Source: CAZGSN01 sp964371655 (GTDB lineage Bacteria > Desulfobacterota > Binatia > HRBIN30). Taken from it: 64,000 nucleotides of DNA. Numbering within the stretch: position 1 is the first letter of the stretch; the number at the start of each line of letters is the position of its first letter. The notes below the pieces were generated by a model. It saw nothing but the letters and a program-made list of their open reading frames with translations, was not told where the DNA came from and made no database searches. Positions 16,683-25,545 of the stretch are shown here, in pieces. Location: contig CAYJOD010000027.1 in the NCBI GenBank assembly GCA_964371655.1, forward strand, positions 1 through 64,000. Direction: 5' to 3'. Position numbers and translations under genes: made by a program.

Positions 16683-17939
16683 ATGACGGTACGAGAGCAA
16701 GTGATAGATCTCTGCAAGCAGGCGCGCGCTGCCGCGCGGCATCTCGCTGCAGCGCCGACCGAAGTGAAGAACCGCTGTCTCCGTGACGCTGCCGAGCGCT
16801 TGCGCGCGAATCGATCCCTGCTGCTGACAGCCAATCAGGAAGACGTGCACCACGGGCGTGACGCGGGCCTCTCGAATGCCATGCTCGACCGCTTGACTCT
16901 CACCGACGCGCGCATCGAGGCGATGGCGAAGGGCGTGGAAGAAGTTGCGGCCCTCCCCGACCCGGTCGGCGAAACCATGTCCCAGTGGCGGCGACCCAAC
17001 GGCTTGGAGATCGCGCAGATCCGCATCCCCCTTGGTGTGGTTGGCATCATCTACGAATCGCGTCCCAACGTCACCGCCGACGCCGCCTCGCTGTGTCTGA
17101 AGGCCGGCAACGTCGTCGTGCTCAAAGGTGGCTCCGAAGCCATTCGAACAAACACGGCCATCGCCGCGGCCCTATCTGCTGCGGCTATTGCCGCGGGATT
17201 GCCAGCAGCTGCAATCCAACTCATCCCGACCACGAATCGCGAAGCGGTGCAGGTACTCCTCAAACAGAGTCAGTACATCGATGTGATCATCCCACGCGGT
17301 GGTGAGAGCCTAATTCGCGCCATCACCGAAGCGTCGGCCATCCCGGTGATTCAGCACTACGCCGGCGTCTGCCACACCTATGTCGACGAGCACGCCGACT
17401 TGGCCATGGCCGAGCGCATCTGTTTCAACGCCAAGGTGCAACGGCCGGGCGTCTGCAACGCCATGGAAAACATGCTTGTGCATGAGGCGATCGCGCCGCA
17501 GTTTCTACCCTCGATGTTGAAGCGGTTGCGCGACGCGCACGTCGAGATTCGCGGCTGCGAGCGCACCCGTGCCATCGTCGGCGATGTTACACCGGCGAGC
17601 GAGGAGGACTGGCGCACCGAATATCTCGACCTCATCCTCGCGGTGAAGGTCGTGGATTCCTTCGACGCGGCAGTAACCTTCATCAACACGCATGGTACCG
17701 GGCACTCCGACGCCATCGTCACCCAGCACTACGACAACGCCCGCCGCTTCCAAGCACAGGTCGACTCGGCCGCCGTCTACGTCAACGCATCGACCCGCTT
17801 CACCGACGGTTACGAATTCGGCTTCGGCGCGGAGGTGGGCATTTCCACGAACCGGCTGCACGCGCGCGGGCCGATGGGCTTGCGCGAGCTGACGACCTAC
17901 AAGTACGTGATTTCGGGAAACGGGCAGATTCGCGAATAG
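16683..17939 (+). CDS. proA: Glutamate-5-semialdehyde dehydrogenase ProA
   Basis: Second enzyme of proline synthesis: NADPH-dependent reduction of glutamyl-5-phosphate to glutamate semialdehyde. 418 residues, the usual length. Visible motifs include IRIPLGVVGIIYESRPNVT and VVLKGGSEAIRTN. Also present are IIPRGGESLIRAI, HYAGVCHTYVD (close to the family HxxGxCHxYxD) and the active-site region FNAKVQRPGVCNAME with its cysteine. The ATG at 16683 matches the family start. proB is not adjacent. Confidence 0.96.
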   Translation: MTVREQVIDLCKQARAAARHLAAAPTEVKNRCLRDAAERLRANRSLLLTANQEDVHHGRDAGLSNAMLDRLTLTDARIEAMAKGVEEVAALPDPVGETMSQWRRPNGLEIAQIRIPLGVVGIIYESRPNVTADAASLCLKAGNVVVLKGGSEAIRTNTAIAAALSAAAIAAGLPAAAIQLIPTTNREAVQVLLKQSQYIDVIIPRGGESLIRAITEASAIPVIQHYAGVCHTYVDEHADLAMAERICFNAKVQRPGVCNAMENMLVHEAIAPQFLPSMLKRLRDAHVEIRGCERTRAIVGDVTPASEEDWRTEYLDLILAVKVVDSFDAAVTFINTHGTGHSDAIVTQHYDNARRFQAQVDSAAVYVNASTRFTDGYEFGFGAEVGISTNRLHARGPMGLRELTTYKYVISGNGQIRE

Positions 17940-17970
17940 GCGTGTGTGGCTCGGATTTTCGACCAAGGAA

Positions 17971-18142
17971 TTTCACCACGGAGGCACGGAGAAAGCAGCG
18001 TGTTCAGAGGTATTTCGATCTTGATGCGGGCACAGGGTGAAGTCTCGAACCAACAGGGTGGCCCGGAACGATCCCTATCTGATCGGCCGATGTCGCCTTG
18101 GTCTTCCTTCCACTCCGTATCTCCGTGACTCCGTGGTGAGAA
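17971..18142. repeat. Dispersed element with TTCACCACGGAG / CTCCGTGGTGAG ends, copy 1
   Basis: About 172 bases. The left end is TTTCACCACGGAGGCACGGAG and the right end CTCCGTGACTCCGTGGTGAG, an inverted repeat. The core resembles the copy at 23373-23563: both have AGGGTGxxGxxTCGAACC-like and CGGAACGAT blocks, then ATCGCCTTGG or GTCGCCTTGG. Non-coding, between proA and nadD. Confidence 0.8.
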
Positions 18143-18188
18143 CTCCGCGTTCGTTTCGAGCACGGCAACCCAAGCGCACGGGTCGACA

Positions 18189-18860
18189 TTGAAATCACAG
18201 CGTATCGGAATTTTCGGGGGCACGTTCAACCCCGTCCATATCGGACATCTGCGCAGCGCCGAGGAGGTGTGTGAAGCGCAACACCTCGATCGGGTTCTGT
18301 TCGTCCCCAGCGGCTCGCCACCGCACAAAGCGTGGCATGGCGTAGCGCCGGCAGATGCGCGCGTAGAGATGGTCCGTGGCGCGATTGCCGGCAATCGGCA
18401 CTTTCGCCTGTCGACCGTCGAAGTCGATCGCCGCGGACGTTCCTACTCCGTGGACACCGTGCGCACCCTTTCCGCAGCGGCACCGCGAGCGCGCTTCGCG
18501 TTCATTCTGGGGTTGGACGCGTTTCGGGAGATCTCCACCTGGAAAGACTATCGCTCGCTGTTCGAGCTCTGCGATCTCATCGTCACCTCGCGGCCGACAC
18601 CCACTGCCCCGACGCCGTTGCTCGCGGCGCTGCCGGTTGCTGCGCGCCGTGACTTCTGGTATCTGCCTGACTCAACAACGTTGAGACACCGCACCGGACA
18701 TCACATCTTTTTCCAGCAGCTCACAGACATCGACGTGTCTTCCTCCGCGATCCGCGCGCGCACGGCCGCGGGCCTTTCGATTCGCTACCTGGTGCCGCGC
18801 TCGGTGGAGCAATACATTCACCGGCACAGCCTGTATTCGCAACGGGGTGTGGTTCGTTGA
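18189..18860 (+). CDS. nadD: Nicotinate-nucleotide adenylyltransferase NadD
   Basis: Forms nicotinate adenine dinucleotide from nicotinate mononucleotide and ATP in NAD synthesis. 223 residues. The nucleotidyltransferase motif GIFGGTFNPVHIGHL is at residues 7-21; FVPSGSPPHK and the C-terminal ISSTxxR equivalent (VSSSAIRART) are present. It overlaps rsfS by four bases (TTGA), the common nadD-rsfS arrangement. Confidence 0.95.
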   Translation: MKSQRIGIFGGTFNPVHIGHLRSAEEVCEAQHLDRVLFVPSGSPPHKAWHGVAPADARVEMVRGAIAGNRHFRLSTVEVDRRGRSYSVDTVRTLSAAAPRARFAFILGLDAFREISTWKDYRSLFELCDLIVTSRPTPTAPTPLLAALPVAARRDFWYLPDSTTLRHRTGHHIFFQQLTDIDVSSSAIRARTAAGLSIRYLVPRSVEQYIHRHSLYSQRGVVR

Positions 18861-19258
18861 GCTCGAATGACGGGCGCGAAACGGCCCTCCTCTGCGTTCA
18901 GTTCGCACTCGAGAAGAAGGCGCACGACGTCGTCGTCTTGGATGTCGGCAAGCTGACCTCGCTGGCCGACTACTTCGTCATCTGTAGCGGTCGCTCCGAC
19001 ACCCAGGTTCAGGCGATTGCGCAGTCGATCGAGGCGAACCTGCGCGAGCACGGCTTGCGGCCACAGTCGGTCGAGGGCGCCAGCCGTGGGCAGTGGGTGA
19101 TCATGGATTATGCCGACGTGATCGTGCACGTGTTCGTCGATCCGGTGCGTGAGTTCTATGACCTCGACCGCTTATGGGCGCGGGCGCCACGCCTGACGCT
19201 GCCTGAGCCCTACAACTCACAGGTCCAAGACTTGCGTCGCGCCGAGCGCGCACGCTAG
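18857..19258 (+). CDS. rsfS: Ribosomal silencing factor RsfS
   Basis: Binds uL14 of the 50S subunit and blocks subunit joining when nutrients are low. 133 residues with the family segments DVVVLDVGKLTSLADYFVICSG, GQWVIMDYADVIVHVF and REFYDLDRLW. The TTG start overlaps the nadD stop, implying translational coupling. It is followed by the LapA/LapB-like gene. Confidence 0.93.
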   Translation: MSSNDGRETALLCVQFALEKKAHDVVVLDVGKLTSLADYFVICSGRSDTQVQAIAQSIEANLREHGLRPQSVEGASRGQWVIMDYADVIVHVFVDPVREFYDLDRLWARAPRLTLPEPYNSQVQDLRRAERAR

Positions 19259-19270
19259 TTGACTTGCCGC

Positions 19271-20560
19271 ATGAAGCGTGCGGCCGCGATTGTTCTCGGT
19301 ATCGGGTTGATCTGCGGATTGATCTACCTGTCGTGGCTCAATCCGACGCCAGTGGAATTCCGGCTGGCCTCGACCTGGGTCATCCAAGGTTACGTCGGTG
19401 CCTTGATGGTTGCCGCGTTCACCGCCGGGGCATCCTTCGTATTGGTCTTCGTCTCGATCGGCGCCGTCCGCCGCGCCATCGTCGGCTGGCGCTCCGAGCG
19501 CCGCCGTCGCAAGCATCGACGCATCGACGAATGGGAGCAGCGCGGCGAGCAGCTCATCTGGCAGGGAGACGTGCCGCGCGGACGGGCGCTATTGCAGAAG
19601 GCCTTTCAGCGCCGACCTGAAGACGCGCGCACCGTCCTCGCTCTCGCCGCGTCGTACCACGACACCGGTGAGCTACACCGAGCCCGCGGAGTGCTCTACG
19701 ACGCTGCCGGGCAACACCACACCGACCCCGAAGTCCTTTACGCCTTGGCCGACGTCCACCGAACCACCGGTGAAACCGGACCCTATCTCGAGACCCTTGA
19801 ACGGCTGCACGCCCTCTTTCCACACGCTCCCCGGGCGATGCGCGCCTTGAGGGATGCCTATGAGGAAACTGGCCGCTGGCAAGAGGCAATGACGCTGCAG
19901 GAGGCGCTCATCGGCGAGGTTCGCGATCCAGAGGGTGCGGCGCGTGAACGCCAGCGCCTGCTTGCTCTGCGTTATCAGGTGGCTCTACAGAACAGCGACC
20001 CGAAGGCACGCGTACGCGCTTTAGAGACGCTCGCCGACGGGCGCGCACCGGCATTGCCTCTCATGGTCAGCGTCGGCGACGCCCTGGTCGCCAGCGGGCA
20101 AGTCGACGAGGCTTCGATCCTCTGGGAGCGGGCGCTGCGCAGCAATCCCCGCTCCGTGCTTGTCGAGCGACTGGCACGCATTGCCACCGAGCCCAAGCAT
20201 CGGGAGCGCCTGCGCGCCGTTTTGCGCAAGCTGCGCGCCGACCAGGTTCAGGCCGACGCCCTCCATCTCCTGATCGCGAAGTCGTTCATGGACGACGGCG
20301 ATATCGAAGCGGCGGCGAAGGAGTTGGAAGCCGTAGCCCCGGTGAGCCGCACCCCCGCCCTCTGGCATCGCCTGTGGGCGCAAGTGCATCACAAGCGCGG
20401 CCAACTGGAGCAAGCGCTGGCGTCGGCATTCAGCATAGGAGACCGAGACCAGCATCGTTGCCGAACTTGCAACCATGCCAGCGATGAGTGGGTCGGCTAC
20501 TGTCCGACCTGCCGCGATTGGGATTCGTATCGCGCCGCCGTAGAGCTTGGCGTGCGCTAG
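19271..20560 (+). CDS. LapA-LapB fusion-like protein: two membrane helices, TPR repeats, rubredoxin-type zinc ribbon
   Basis: 429 residues. Residues 5-65 hold two membrane helices with a LapA (DUF1049)-like LNPTPVEFRL loop. A basic segment (RRRRKHRR) and a long tetratricopeptide array follow, with repeats such as DARTVLALAASYHDTGELHRA. The C-terminus ends in a rubredoxin-like metal knuckle, CRTCNHASDEWVGYCPTC. In E. coli, LapA and LapB (YciM) are separate adjacent proteins, and LapB with FtsH controls LpxC turnover. Here both modules are in one chain, in which the LapA helices would replace the LapB anchor. The ATG at 19271 is preferred to a TTG at 19259. Confidence 0.82.
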   Translation: MKRAAAIVLGIGLICGLIYLSWLNPTPVEFRLASTWVIQGYVGALMVAAFTAGASFVLVFVSIGAVRRAIVGWRSERRRRKHRRIDEWEQRGEQLIWQGDVPRGRALLQKAFQRRPEDARTVLALAASYHDTGELHRARGVLYDAAGQHHTDPEVLYALADVHRTTGETGPYLETLERLHALFPHAPRAMRALRDAYEETGRWQEAMTLQEALIGEVRDPEGAARERQRLLALRYQVALQNSDPKARVRALETLADGRAPALPLMVSVGDALVASGQVDEASILWERALRSNPRSVLVERLARIATEPKHRERLRAVLRKLRADQVQADALHLLIAKSFMDDGDIEAAAKELEAVAPVSRTPALWHRLWAQVHHKRGQLEQALASAFSIGDRDQHRCRTCNHASDEWVGYCPTCRDWDSYRAAVELGVR

Positions 20561-20619
20561 GCGGAACACAAGCAACTGGCGGGCTCGACGCCATCGAGAA
20601 GGGGCTGCGGCCCGACGAA

Positions 20620-20699
20620 CCCGTAGGGGCACCCCTTGTGGGTGCCCAACCTGATCATCCCGCCCCGCCCCGGGCAACCACAAGGGTTGCCCCTACGGG
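20620..20699. repeat. CCGTAGGGGCA / TGCCCCTACGGG palindrome
   Basis: An inverted repeat. The left arm is CCCGTAGGGGCACCCCTTGT with a following GGGTGCCC; the right arm is GGGCAACCACAAGGGTTGCC with a following CCTACGGG. Each arm also folds on itself. This is a well-known type of intergenic palindrome in many GC-rich genomes. It lies between convergent lapAB and cysC and could serve as a terminator for both. Confidence 0.75.
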
Positions 20700-20714
20700 C
20701 CTGGGCGGAACACC

Positions 20715-21329
20715 TCAACGCGAACCCACGTAGCCGTTGCGCTCCAGGTATCCGAGGATGGTGTCGACACACTCAGCTTCCGATTGCTTGTGCGTCTGCA
20801 CGACAATCTCCGCGCTCGTCGGTGCTTCGTAGGGCGCGGAGACACCCGTGAACTCGCGCATCTCGCCGGCACGCGCCTTCTTGTAGTGGCCCTTTGGATC
20901 GCGCCGCTCGCACTCGTCGAGGGTGCAATCGACGAACACCTCGAGGAACTCACCCGGCTTCACCAGGGCTCGGGCCTGATCGCGATCCTTGCGGTAGGGC
21001 GAGATGAACGCGGTGACATTAATGACACCGGCCGCGGTGAACAGCTTGGCCACCTCACCGATGCGGCGGATGTTCTCGTTACGGTCCTCCGGCGAGAAGC
21101 CGAGATCCTTGTTCAAGCCGTGGCGGATGTTGTCCCCGTCCAAGACGAAAGCATGGACGCCACGTTCCCACAGCGCCTTCTCGAGAGCCACGGCCAGCGT
21201 CGACTTCCCCGATGCCGGCAGACCGGTCATCCAGATCGTGCACGCCTTGTGTTTGGTGATCGCCTCGCGATCTTCTTTGGTGACGACACCGTGGTGCCAG
21301 ACGATATTTTTGGATTTCGTATCCGACAT
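20715..21329 (-). CDS. cysC: Adenylylsulfate kinase CysC
   Basis: Phosphorylates APS to PAPS. 204 residues. Walker A is GLPASGKSTLA; family motifs FVLDGDNIRHGLNKDLGFS, RRIGEVAKLFTAAG, TAFISPYRKDRD and the lid region DPKGHYKKARAGE are present. It stands alone, not fused to or next to cysN/cysD. An APS-reductase-type CysH lies 3 kb away, so PAPS may serve sulfotransferases rather than assimilation. Confidence 0.95.
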   Translation of the reverse strand: MSDTKSKNIVWHHGVVTKEDREAITKHKACTIWMTGLPASGKSTLAVALEKALWERGVHAFVLDGDNIRHGLNKDLGFSPEDRNENIRRIGEVAKLFTAAGVINVTAFISPYRKDRDQARALVKPGEFLEVFVDCTLDECERRDPKGHYKKARAGEMREFTGVSAPYEAPTSAEIVVQTHKQSEAECVDTILGYLERNGYVGSR

Positions 21330-21401
21330 TGTGCTGCAACCTTTCCGAGAACAGTGGGCGTTGTCTTACTGGACTAGTTCCGTCGACACAAGGCAGGAAT
21401 G

Positions 21402-21492
21402 TGGAGTGCGGCGGCTCGCCGCCGCTTTCGCGCGTTACCCGCCGCCGATTGCACCCTTCGCCGACAAAGCGGGAGCAAGCTCCCGCACTCCA
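21402..21492. repeat. TGGAGTGCGG / CCGCACTCCA palindrome
   Basis: Inverted repeat with self-complementary arms. The left arm is TGGAGTGCGGCGGCTCGCC then GCCGCTTT; the right arm is AAAGCGGGAGCAAGCTCCCG then CACTCCA. Upstream of pepF, non-coding. Confidence 0.7.
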
Positions 21493-21543
21493 GGAGCTTC
21501 GGACTTGTTCGTCTTCGACGCCCGCCGCTAAGCTGCCCGGCCT

Positions 21544-23346
21544 ATGGACATGAAGGAAATCGCCAAAGGCATCGCCTGGAATCTTGCCGATCTCTACGAC
21601 GGTCCGGCCGACCCTCGGATCGCCGCGGACCTCGATGCCGCACGACAACGTGCCCGCAGCTTTGCCGAGCGCTATCGCGGCCACATCAACAACGTCGACC
21701 TCTCCGCCAGCACTCTGGTGCAGGCTCTGACTGAATTGGAGCAGATGATCGAGGTCGTCGGCAAAGCCGGTGCCTATGCAGGCTTGCTGCATGCCGCCGA
21801 TTCGTCGCCGGCGGCCCACGGCGCTCTGCTGGCGATGACCCAAGACAAGGCCTCCCTGATCCGCCAGGAGCTGATCTTCTTCGATCTCGAGTGGCTCGCC
21901 GTCGCCGACGACGTCGCCGCCAAGCTGCTCAACGACCCGGCCTGCGCCCACTATCGGCACTACTTGGAGAGCTCACGCCGCTATCGACCACACGTCCTCT
22001 CCGAGCCCGAAGAGAAGATTCTGGAAGACAAGTCCAATACCGGCGCGCGCGCCTTCTCGCGTCTGTTCGACGAGATCTTGTCGGCGCTGACCTTCAAGCT
22101 CGAAGTCGACGGGAACGTCCAGGAGCTCAACGAAAGCAGCGTGCTCGCCCTGCTCTATGACAGCCGTCGTGATGTTCGTCGTACCGCGGCGGAGGCTCTG
22201 ACCTCGGGACTGCGCGCCAACGAGATCCTACTGGGCTTCATCTTCAACACCCTCACCCAGGACCATGCATCCGACGACACTCTGCGTCGCTACCGCGACC
22301 CGATGCAGAGCCGCCATCTCGCCAACGAGATCAGCCACGAAACCGTGCAGGCGCTGATGACCGCCGCCGAAGCGCGCCACGACGTGGTGCAGCGCTATTA
22401 CCGCCTGAAGCGACGGATTCTCGGACTGGACGAGCTCTTCGACTACGACCGCTACGCGCCGCTCGCCGAGGACAGCTCCGTGGTTTCCTGGAATGAGTGT
22501 CGCGATACGGTCCTCCACGCGTACCGTGCGTTCTCGCCGCGCATGGCGGAGATCGCGACCATCTTTTTCGAAAAGAGCTGGATCGACGCCGAGATTCGCC
22601 CCGGCAAGCAGGGTGGTGCCTTCAGCTCCTCCACCGTTCCGAGCGCCCACCCCTACGTTCTGGTGAACTACATGGGGAGGATCCACGATGTCATGACCGT
22701 GGCACACGAGCTCGGACACGGCGTGCACCAGTACTTGTCACGACAGCAAGGTTATCTGCAGGCCGACACACCGCTGACCACGGCAGAGACCGCCAGTATC
22801 TTCGGCGAGATGCTGGTGTTCGACGACCTACTGCGCAAGGTCGACAACCCGCAGCAGCGACTAACACTCCTGTGTCATCGCATCGAAGACACCATCGGCA
22901 CGGTGTTCCGTCAAATCGCTCTAACCCGCTTCGAGGAAAAGGTGCACCACGCACGCCGCGACCAGGGCGAGCTGTCGCGCCCGCGTATCTGCGAGCTTTG
23001 GGAGGAGACCAATCGCAACCTGTACGGCGACTCGGTGACGTTGAGCGAAGGCTATCGCTGGTGGTGGGCCTACATTCCGCACTTCATCCACACCCCCTTC
23101 TACTGCTACGCCTACGGCTTCGGAGAGCTGCTGGTGATGGCGCTCTACCAGATGTACCAGCAGGAAGGTCGGCCCTTCGTCGATCGCTACCTGACGTTGC
23201 TGGAAGCAGGAGGGTCGGGAGCACCGGCGGCGCTTCTCACACGCGTCGGGGTCGACATCGAGGATCCTGGTTTCTGGCAGCTCGGCTTGCAGCCCTTCGC
23301 GAAGATGGTCGCGGAAGTGGAGCAGCTCGTCGCGGCCAGCTGCTGA
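21544..23346 (+). CDS. pepF: M3-family oligoendopeptidase PepF
   Basis: Zinc metallopeptidase that degrades oligopeptides in the cytoplasm, 600 residues. The gluzincin motif HELGH is at residues 388-392 (TVAHELGHGVHQYLS), and the third zinc ligand is expected in TAETASIFGEMLVFD. The N-terminal helical region (WNLADLYDG) is typical of PepF. It follows a palindromic repeat and precedes another. Confidence 0.94.
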   Translation: MDMKEIAKGIAWNLADLYDGPADPRIAADLDAARQRARSFAERYRGHINNVDLSASTLVQALTELEQMIEVVGKAGAYAGLLHAADSSPAAHGALLAMTQDKASLIRQELIFFDLEWLAVADDVAAKLLNDPACAHYRHYLESSRRYRPHVLSEPEEKILEDKSNTGARAFSRLFDEILSALTFKLEVDGNVQELNESSVLALLYDSRRDVRRTAAEALTSGLRANEILLGFIFNTLTQDHASDDTLRRYRDPMQSRHLANEISHETVQALMTAAEARHDVVQRYYRLKRRILGLDELFDYDRYAPLAEDSSVVSWNECRDTVLHAYRAFSPRMAEIATIFFEKSWIDAEIRPGKQGGAFSSSTVPSAHPYVLVNYMGRIHDVMTVAHELGHGVHQYLSRQQGYLQADTPLTTAETASIFGEMLVFDDLLRKVDNPQQRLTLLCHRIEDTIGTVFRQIALTRFEEKVHHARRDQGELSRPRICELWEETNRNLYGDSVTLSEGYRWWWAYIPHFIHTPFYCYAYGFGELLVMALYQMYQQEGRPFVDRYLTLLEAGGSGAPAALLTRVGVDIEDPGFWQLGLQPFAKMVAEVEQLVAASC

Positions 23347-23372
23347 GCGCCAGCCAAGATTTCTCAGCAGAG

Positions 23373-23563
23373 AACTTCACCACGGAGACACGGAGGCACG
23401 GAGAAAACAGGACAGATGATTCAGGGGCTATTCCAATCTCAATCAGAGCGCAGGATGGAGCATCGAACCGACAGGGCATCACGGAACGATCTCCGTCTGC
23501 TGGGCCGAAATCGCCTTGGCTTTTCTCATCCACTCCGTGTCTCCATGCCTCCGTGGTGAGAAC
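23373..23563. repeat. Dispersed element with TTCACCACGGAG / CTCCGTGGTGAG ends, copy 2
   Basis: About 191 bases. The left end is AACTTCACCACGGAGACACG and the right end CTCCATGCCTCCGTGGTGAG. The core is alignable with the copy at 17971-18142 by eye, including GATGGAGCATCGAACCGACA against GGTGAAGTCTCGAACCAACA. Two related copies 5.4 kb apart, each in an intergenic gap, argue for a mobile or recombining non-coding unit. Confidence 0.8.
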
Positions 23564-23587
23564 TGTAAGCGAGGCAAGGAGCACGAC

Positions 23588-23914
23588 ATGCACATCACCA
23601 TGGTCAAGAAGAAGATGAAGGACGGCTCCGACTGCCGCAAATGCGCGGAAATCACCGAGCACCTCAAGGCGCGTGGGTTGTGGGATCGCGTCGATGAAGT
23701 GGTGTGGGCGACCGAGGATGATCCAACCAGCCCGGGCGTGGTGTTGGGCGACCGCCTCGGAGTCGAGCGCGCGCCGTTCTTCGTTGTGCGCGATGAGAAA
23801 GGCGAGACCGTATACACCAGTGTGCTGCAGCTCGTGCGCGAGCGCTTCGGCCAAACCGTGACCACGCTCGATCAAGCCAGGGACGTCGACCCGGACGATA
23901 TCGGCGGGATCTAA
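23588..23914 (+). CDS. Thioredoxin-fold protein with CRKC motif
   Basis: 108 residues. After MHITMVKKKMKDGSD comes CRKC, a CxxC-type redox or metal site, then EITEHLKARGLWDRVD and RAPFFVVRDEKGE. That layout resembles small glutaredoxin/thioredoxin-like proteins. The start has a strong AAGGAG eight bases upstream. Its partner is unknown. It directly follows a dispersed repeat, so its promoter may lie within or near the repeat. Confidence 0.65.
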   Translation: MHITMVKKKMKDGSDCRKCAEITEHLKARGLWDRVDEVVWATEDDPTSPGVVLGDRLGVERAPFFVVRDEKGETVYTSVLQLVRERFGQTVTTLDQARDVDPDDIGGI

Positions 23915-24044
23915 CGCGGGCGGTGCTGGAGGTTGAAAGAAGTCGCGGCGCGCTGCACGCCAGGAAGCGCTCGAAAAGTAGGCTTGACTCCTCGGTCGTG
24001 ATCCGATGAGCTACCGTACAACGACGCTCAACAGGAGATCACCG

Positions 24045-24491
24045 ATGCCCGTACCCTTTATCGTCATGCCCGGCCAGGCGCCGCGGCCGCTCCTTATCGT
24101 CGGCGAAAAGGTCACGGTGCTCGCCTCGGGCGCGCAGACCGGCGGCTATGAGATTTTCCTGCAGATCGGGGCCGAAGGCAGCGGCCCGCCGCCACACAGC
24201 CACCCGTGGGATGAATCCTTCTATGTCATCAAGGGCGAGATCGCGTTCGGCATCGACACCAGCGAGAAGATTGCAGTGCCGGGCACGCTGGTGCATTTGC
24301 CTGCCGGGACAACGCACTGGTTCCGGTTCGGCAAAGGGGGTGGCGAGATGATATCCATGACGTCCCGCGAAGGCGCCTCGCGCCTGTTCGCAGACCTTGA
24401 TCGCGAGATTTCGCCGGAACAGCCGGACCTCGGGAAACTCGTCGAAATCGGCCGGCGGCACGGAGTGGCAGTCGTCCCGCCGCCGAGTTGA
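24045..24491 (+). CDS. Cupin-domain protein
   Basis: A single cupin beta-barrel of 148 residues. Motif 1 is PPPHSHPWDESFYVIKGEIAF, with the metal-binding His-His-Glu; motif 2 is PAGTTHWFRFG with the last His. AGGAG lies nine bases upstream of the ATG at 24045, favouring it over 24006. Substrate unknown; such proteins range from dioxygenases to sugar isomerases. Confidence 0.8.
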   Translation: MPVPFIVMPGQAPRPLLIVGEKVTVLASGAQTGGYEIFLQIGAEGSGPPPHSHPWDESFYVIKGEIAFGIDTSEKIAVPGTLVHLPAGTTHWFRFGKGGGEMISMTSREGASRLFADLDREISPEQPDLGKLVEIGRRHGVAVVPPPS

Positions 24492-24559
24492 TTCCGCGCC
24501 GTCACGATAGCCACCAGTATGCAGCCCTTTGCGTGGCGAGGTTGCACGCATACCAAATA

Positions 24560-24595
24560 GAAACGGGGGCACCGCTGCAGCGGCACCCCCGTTTC
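24560..24595. terminator. Bidirectional hairpin between cupin gene and cysH
   Basis: Arms GAAACGGGGG and CCCCCGTTTC enclose an inner CCGC/GCGG stem with a two-base internal bulge. It lies between two convergent genes and can end transcription from either side. Confidence 0.65.
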
Positions 24596-24620
24596 CATTC
24601 GAACGTTTCGCGAACTGCTC

Positions 24621-25349
24621 TTACTTGACGTTACCGGCGTGCAGGCCGCACTCCTTCATGGTTGCTTCTTCCCACCACCAGCGCCCGGCGCGCTCGTGCT
24701 CGCCCGGGTTGACCGGACGCGTGCACGGCTCGCAACCGATGGAGACAAAGCCGCGATCGTGCAGGGCGTTGTAGGGTACGTCATTCTCGCGGATGTACTC
24801 CCACACCTGCTTCGAGGTCCAGTTGGCGATGGGATTGAACTTGATGAGCTGATGGTCGGCAGAACCGAAGGTCGGATCGAGCTGCACCACCGGAACCTCG
24901 GCGCGCGTGCCTGGGCTCTGGTCCTTGCGCTGTCCGGTGATCCACGCCTTGAGCGGCTTCAAGGCGCGCACCAGCGGCTCCACCTTGCGAATGTTGCAGC
25001 ACTCTTTGTGGCCGTCCTTCAGGAAGGAGAACAAACCCTTCTCGCGCACCAGCTTCTGGACCGCCTCTGGGTACGGGAAGAAGGTGTCGATGGGCACACC
25101 GTAGTGGGCGCGCACCTTCTCGAGGAATTGATACGTCTCCGGGTGCAAGCGCCCGGTGTCTAGCGAGAACACCTGGAAGTTGCCGCCGACCTTCTTGGCC
25201 ATGTCGACGAGAACGACGTCTTCGGCGCCGCTGAACGACACGGCGATACCACCATCATACTCTTTCAAGGCAAGCGCGATGATGTCGCGCGGATCCTTGT
25301 TCGCATACTCCGCAGCGACGGCCGCGAGACTCTTCACATCGAGTGCCAT
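24621..25349 (-). CDS. cysH: APS reductase (CysH family, iron-sulfur type)
   Basis: Reduces adenylylsulfate to sulfite in assimilation. 242 residues. PP-loop nucleotide motif AVSFSGAEDVVLVD (residues 36-49), LDTGRLHPET, and the paired cysteines CC (117-118) and C206/C209 (GCEPC) that bind a 4Fe-4S cluster. The cluster distinguishes APS reductases from the E. coli PAPS enzyme. The catalytic ECGLH cysteine is at residue 234. GAGAGG precedes the ATG. Confidence 0.94.
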   Translation of the reverse strand: MALDVKSLAAVAAEYANKDPRDIIALALKEYDGGIAVSFSGAEDVVLVDMAKKVGGNFQVFSLDTGRLHPETYQFLEKVRAHYGVPIDTFFPYPEAVQKLVREKGLFSFLKDGHKECCNIRKVEPLVRALKPLKAWITGQRKDQSPGTRAEVPVVQLDPTFGSADHQLIKFNPIANWTSKQVWEYIRENDVPYNALHDRGFVSIGCEPCTRPVNPGEHERAGRWWWEEATMKECGLHAGNVK

Positions 25350-25545
25350 AATTCCCTCTCAGATTCGTTTTTTCTCGGCAGGTCCGCCAGGAGCTACCGG
25401 CAAGAGCAGGTCTTGTACAAATGGCGATCCATCGGTGCAAGCCCTCTTCGGCGCTGTGCCGGTTGGGATGCGCGACGAAACGTCGTCGGAGTCTGCGCCT
25501 ACAGCCCGCGTTCGCAGGCTCTCCCTAAGTGTAGGTGCAGGACGG

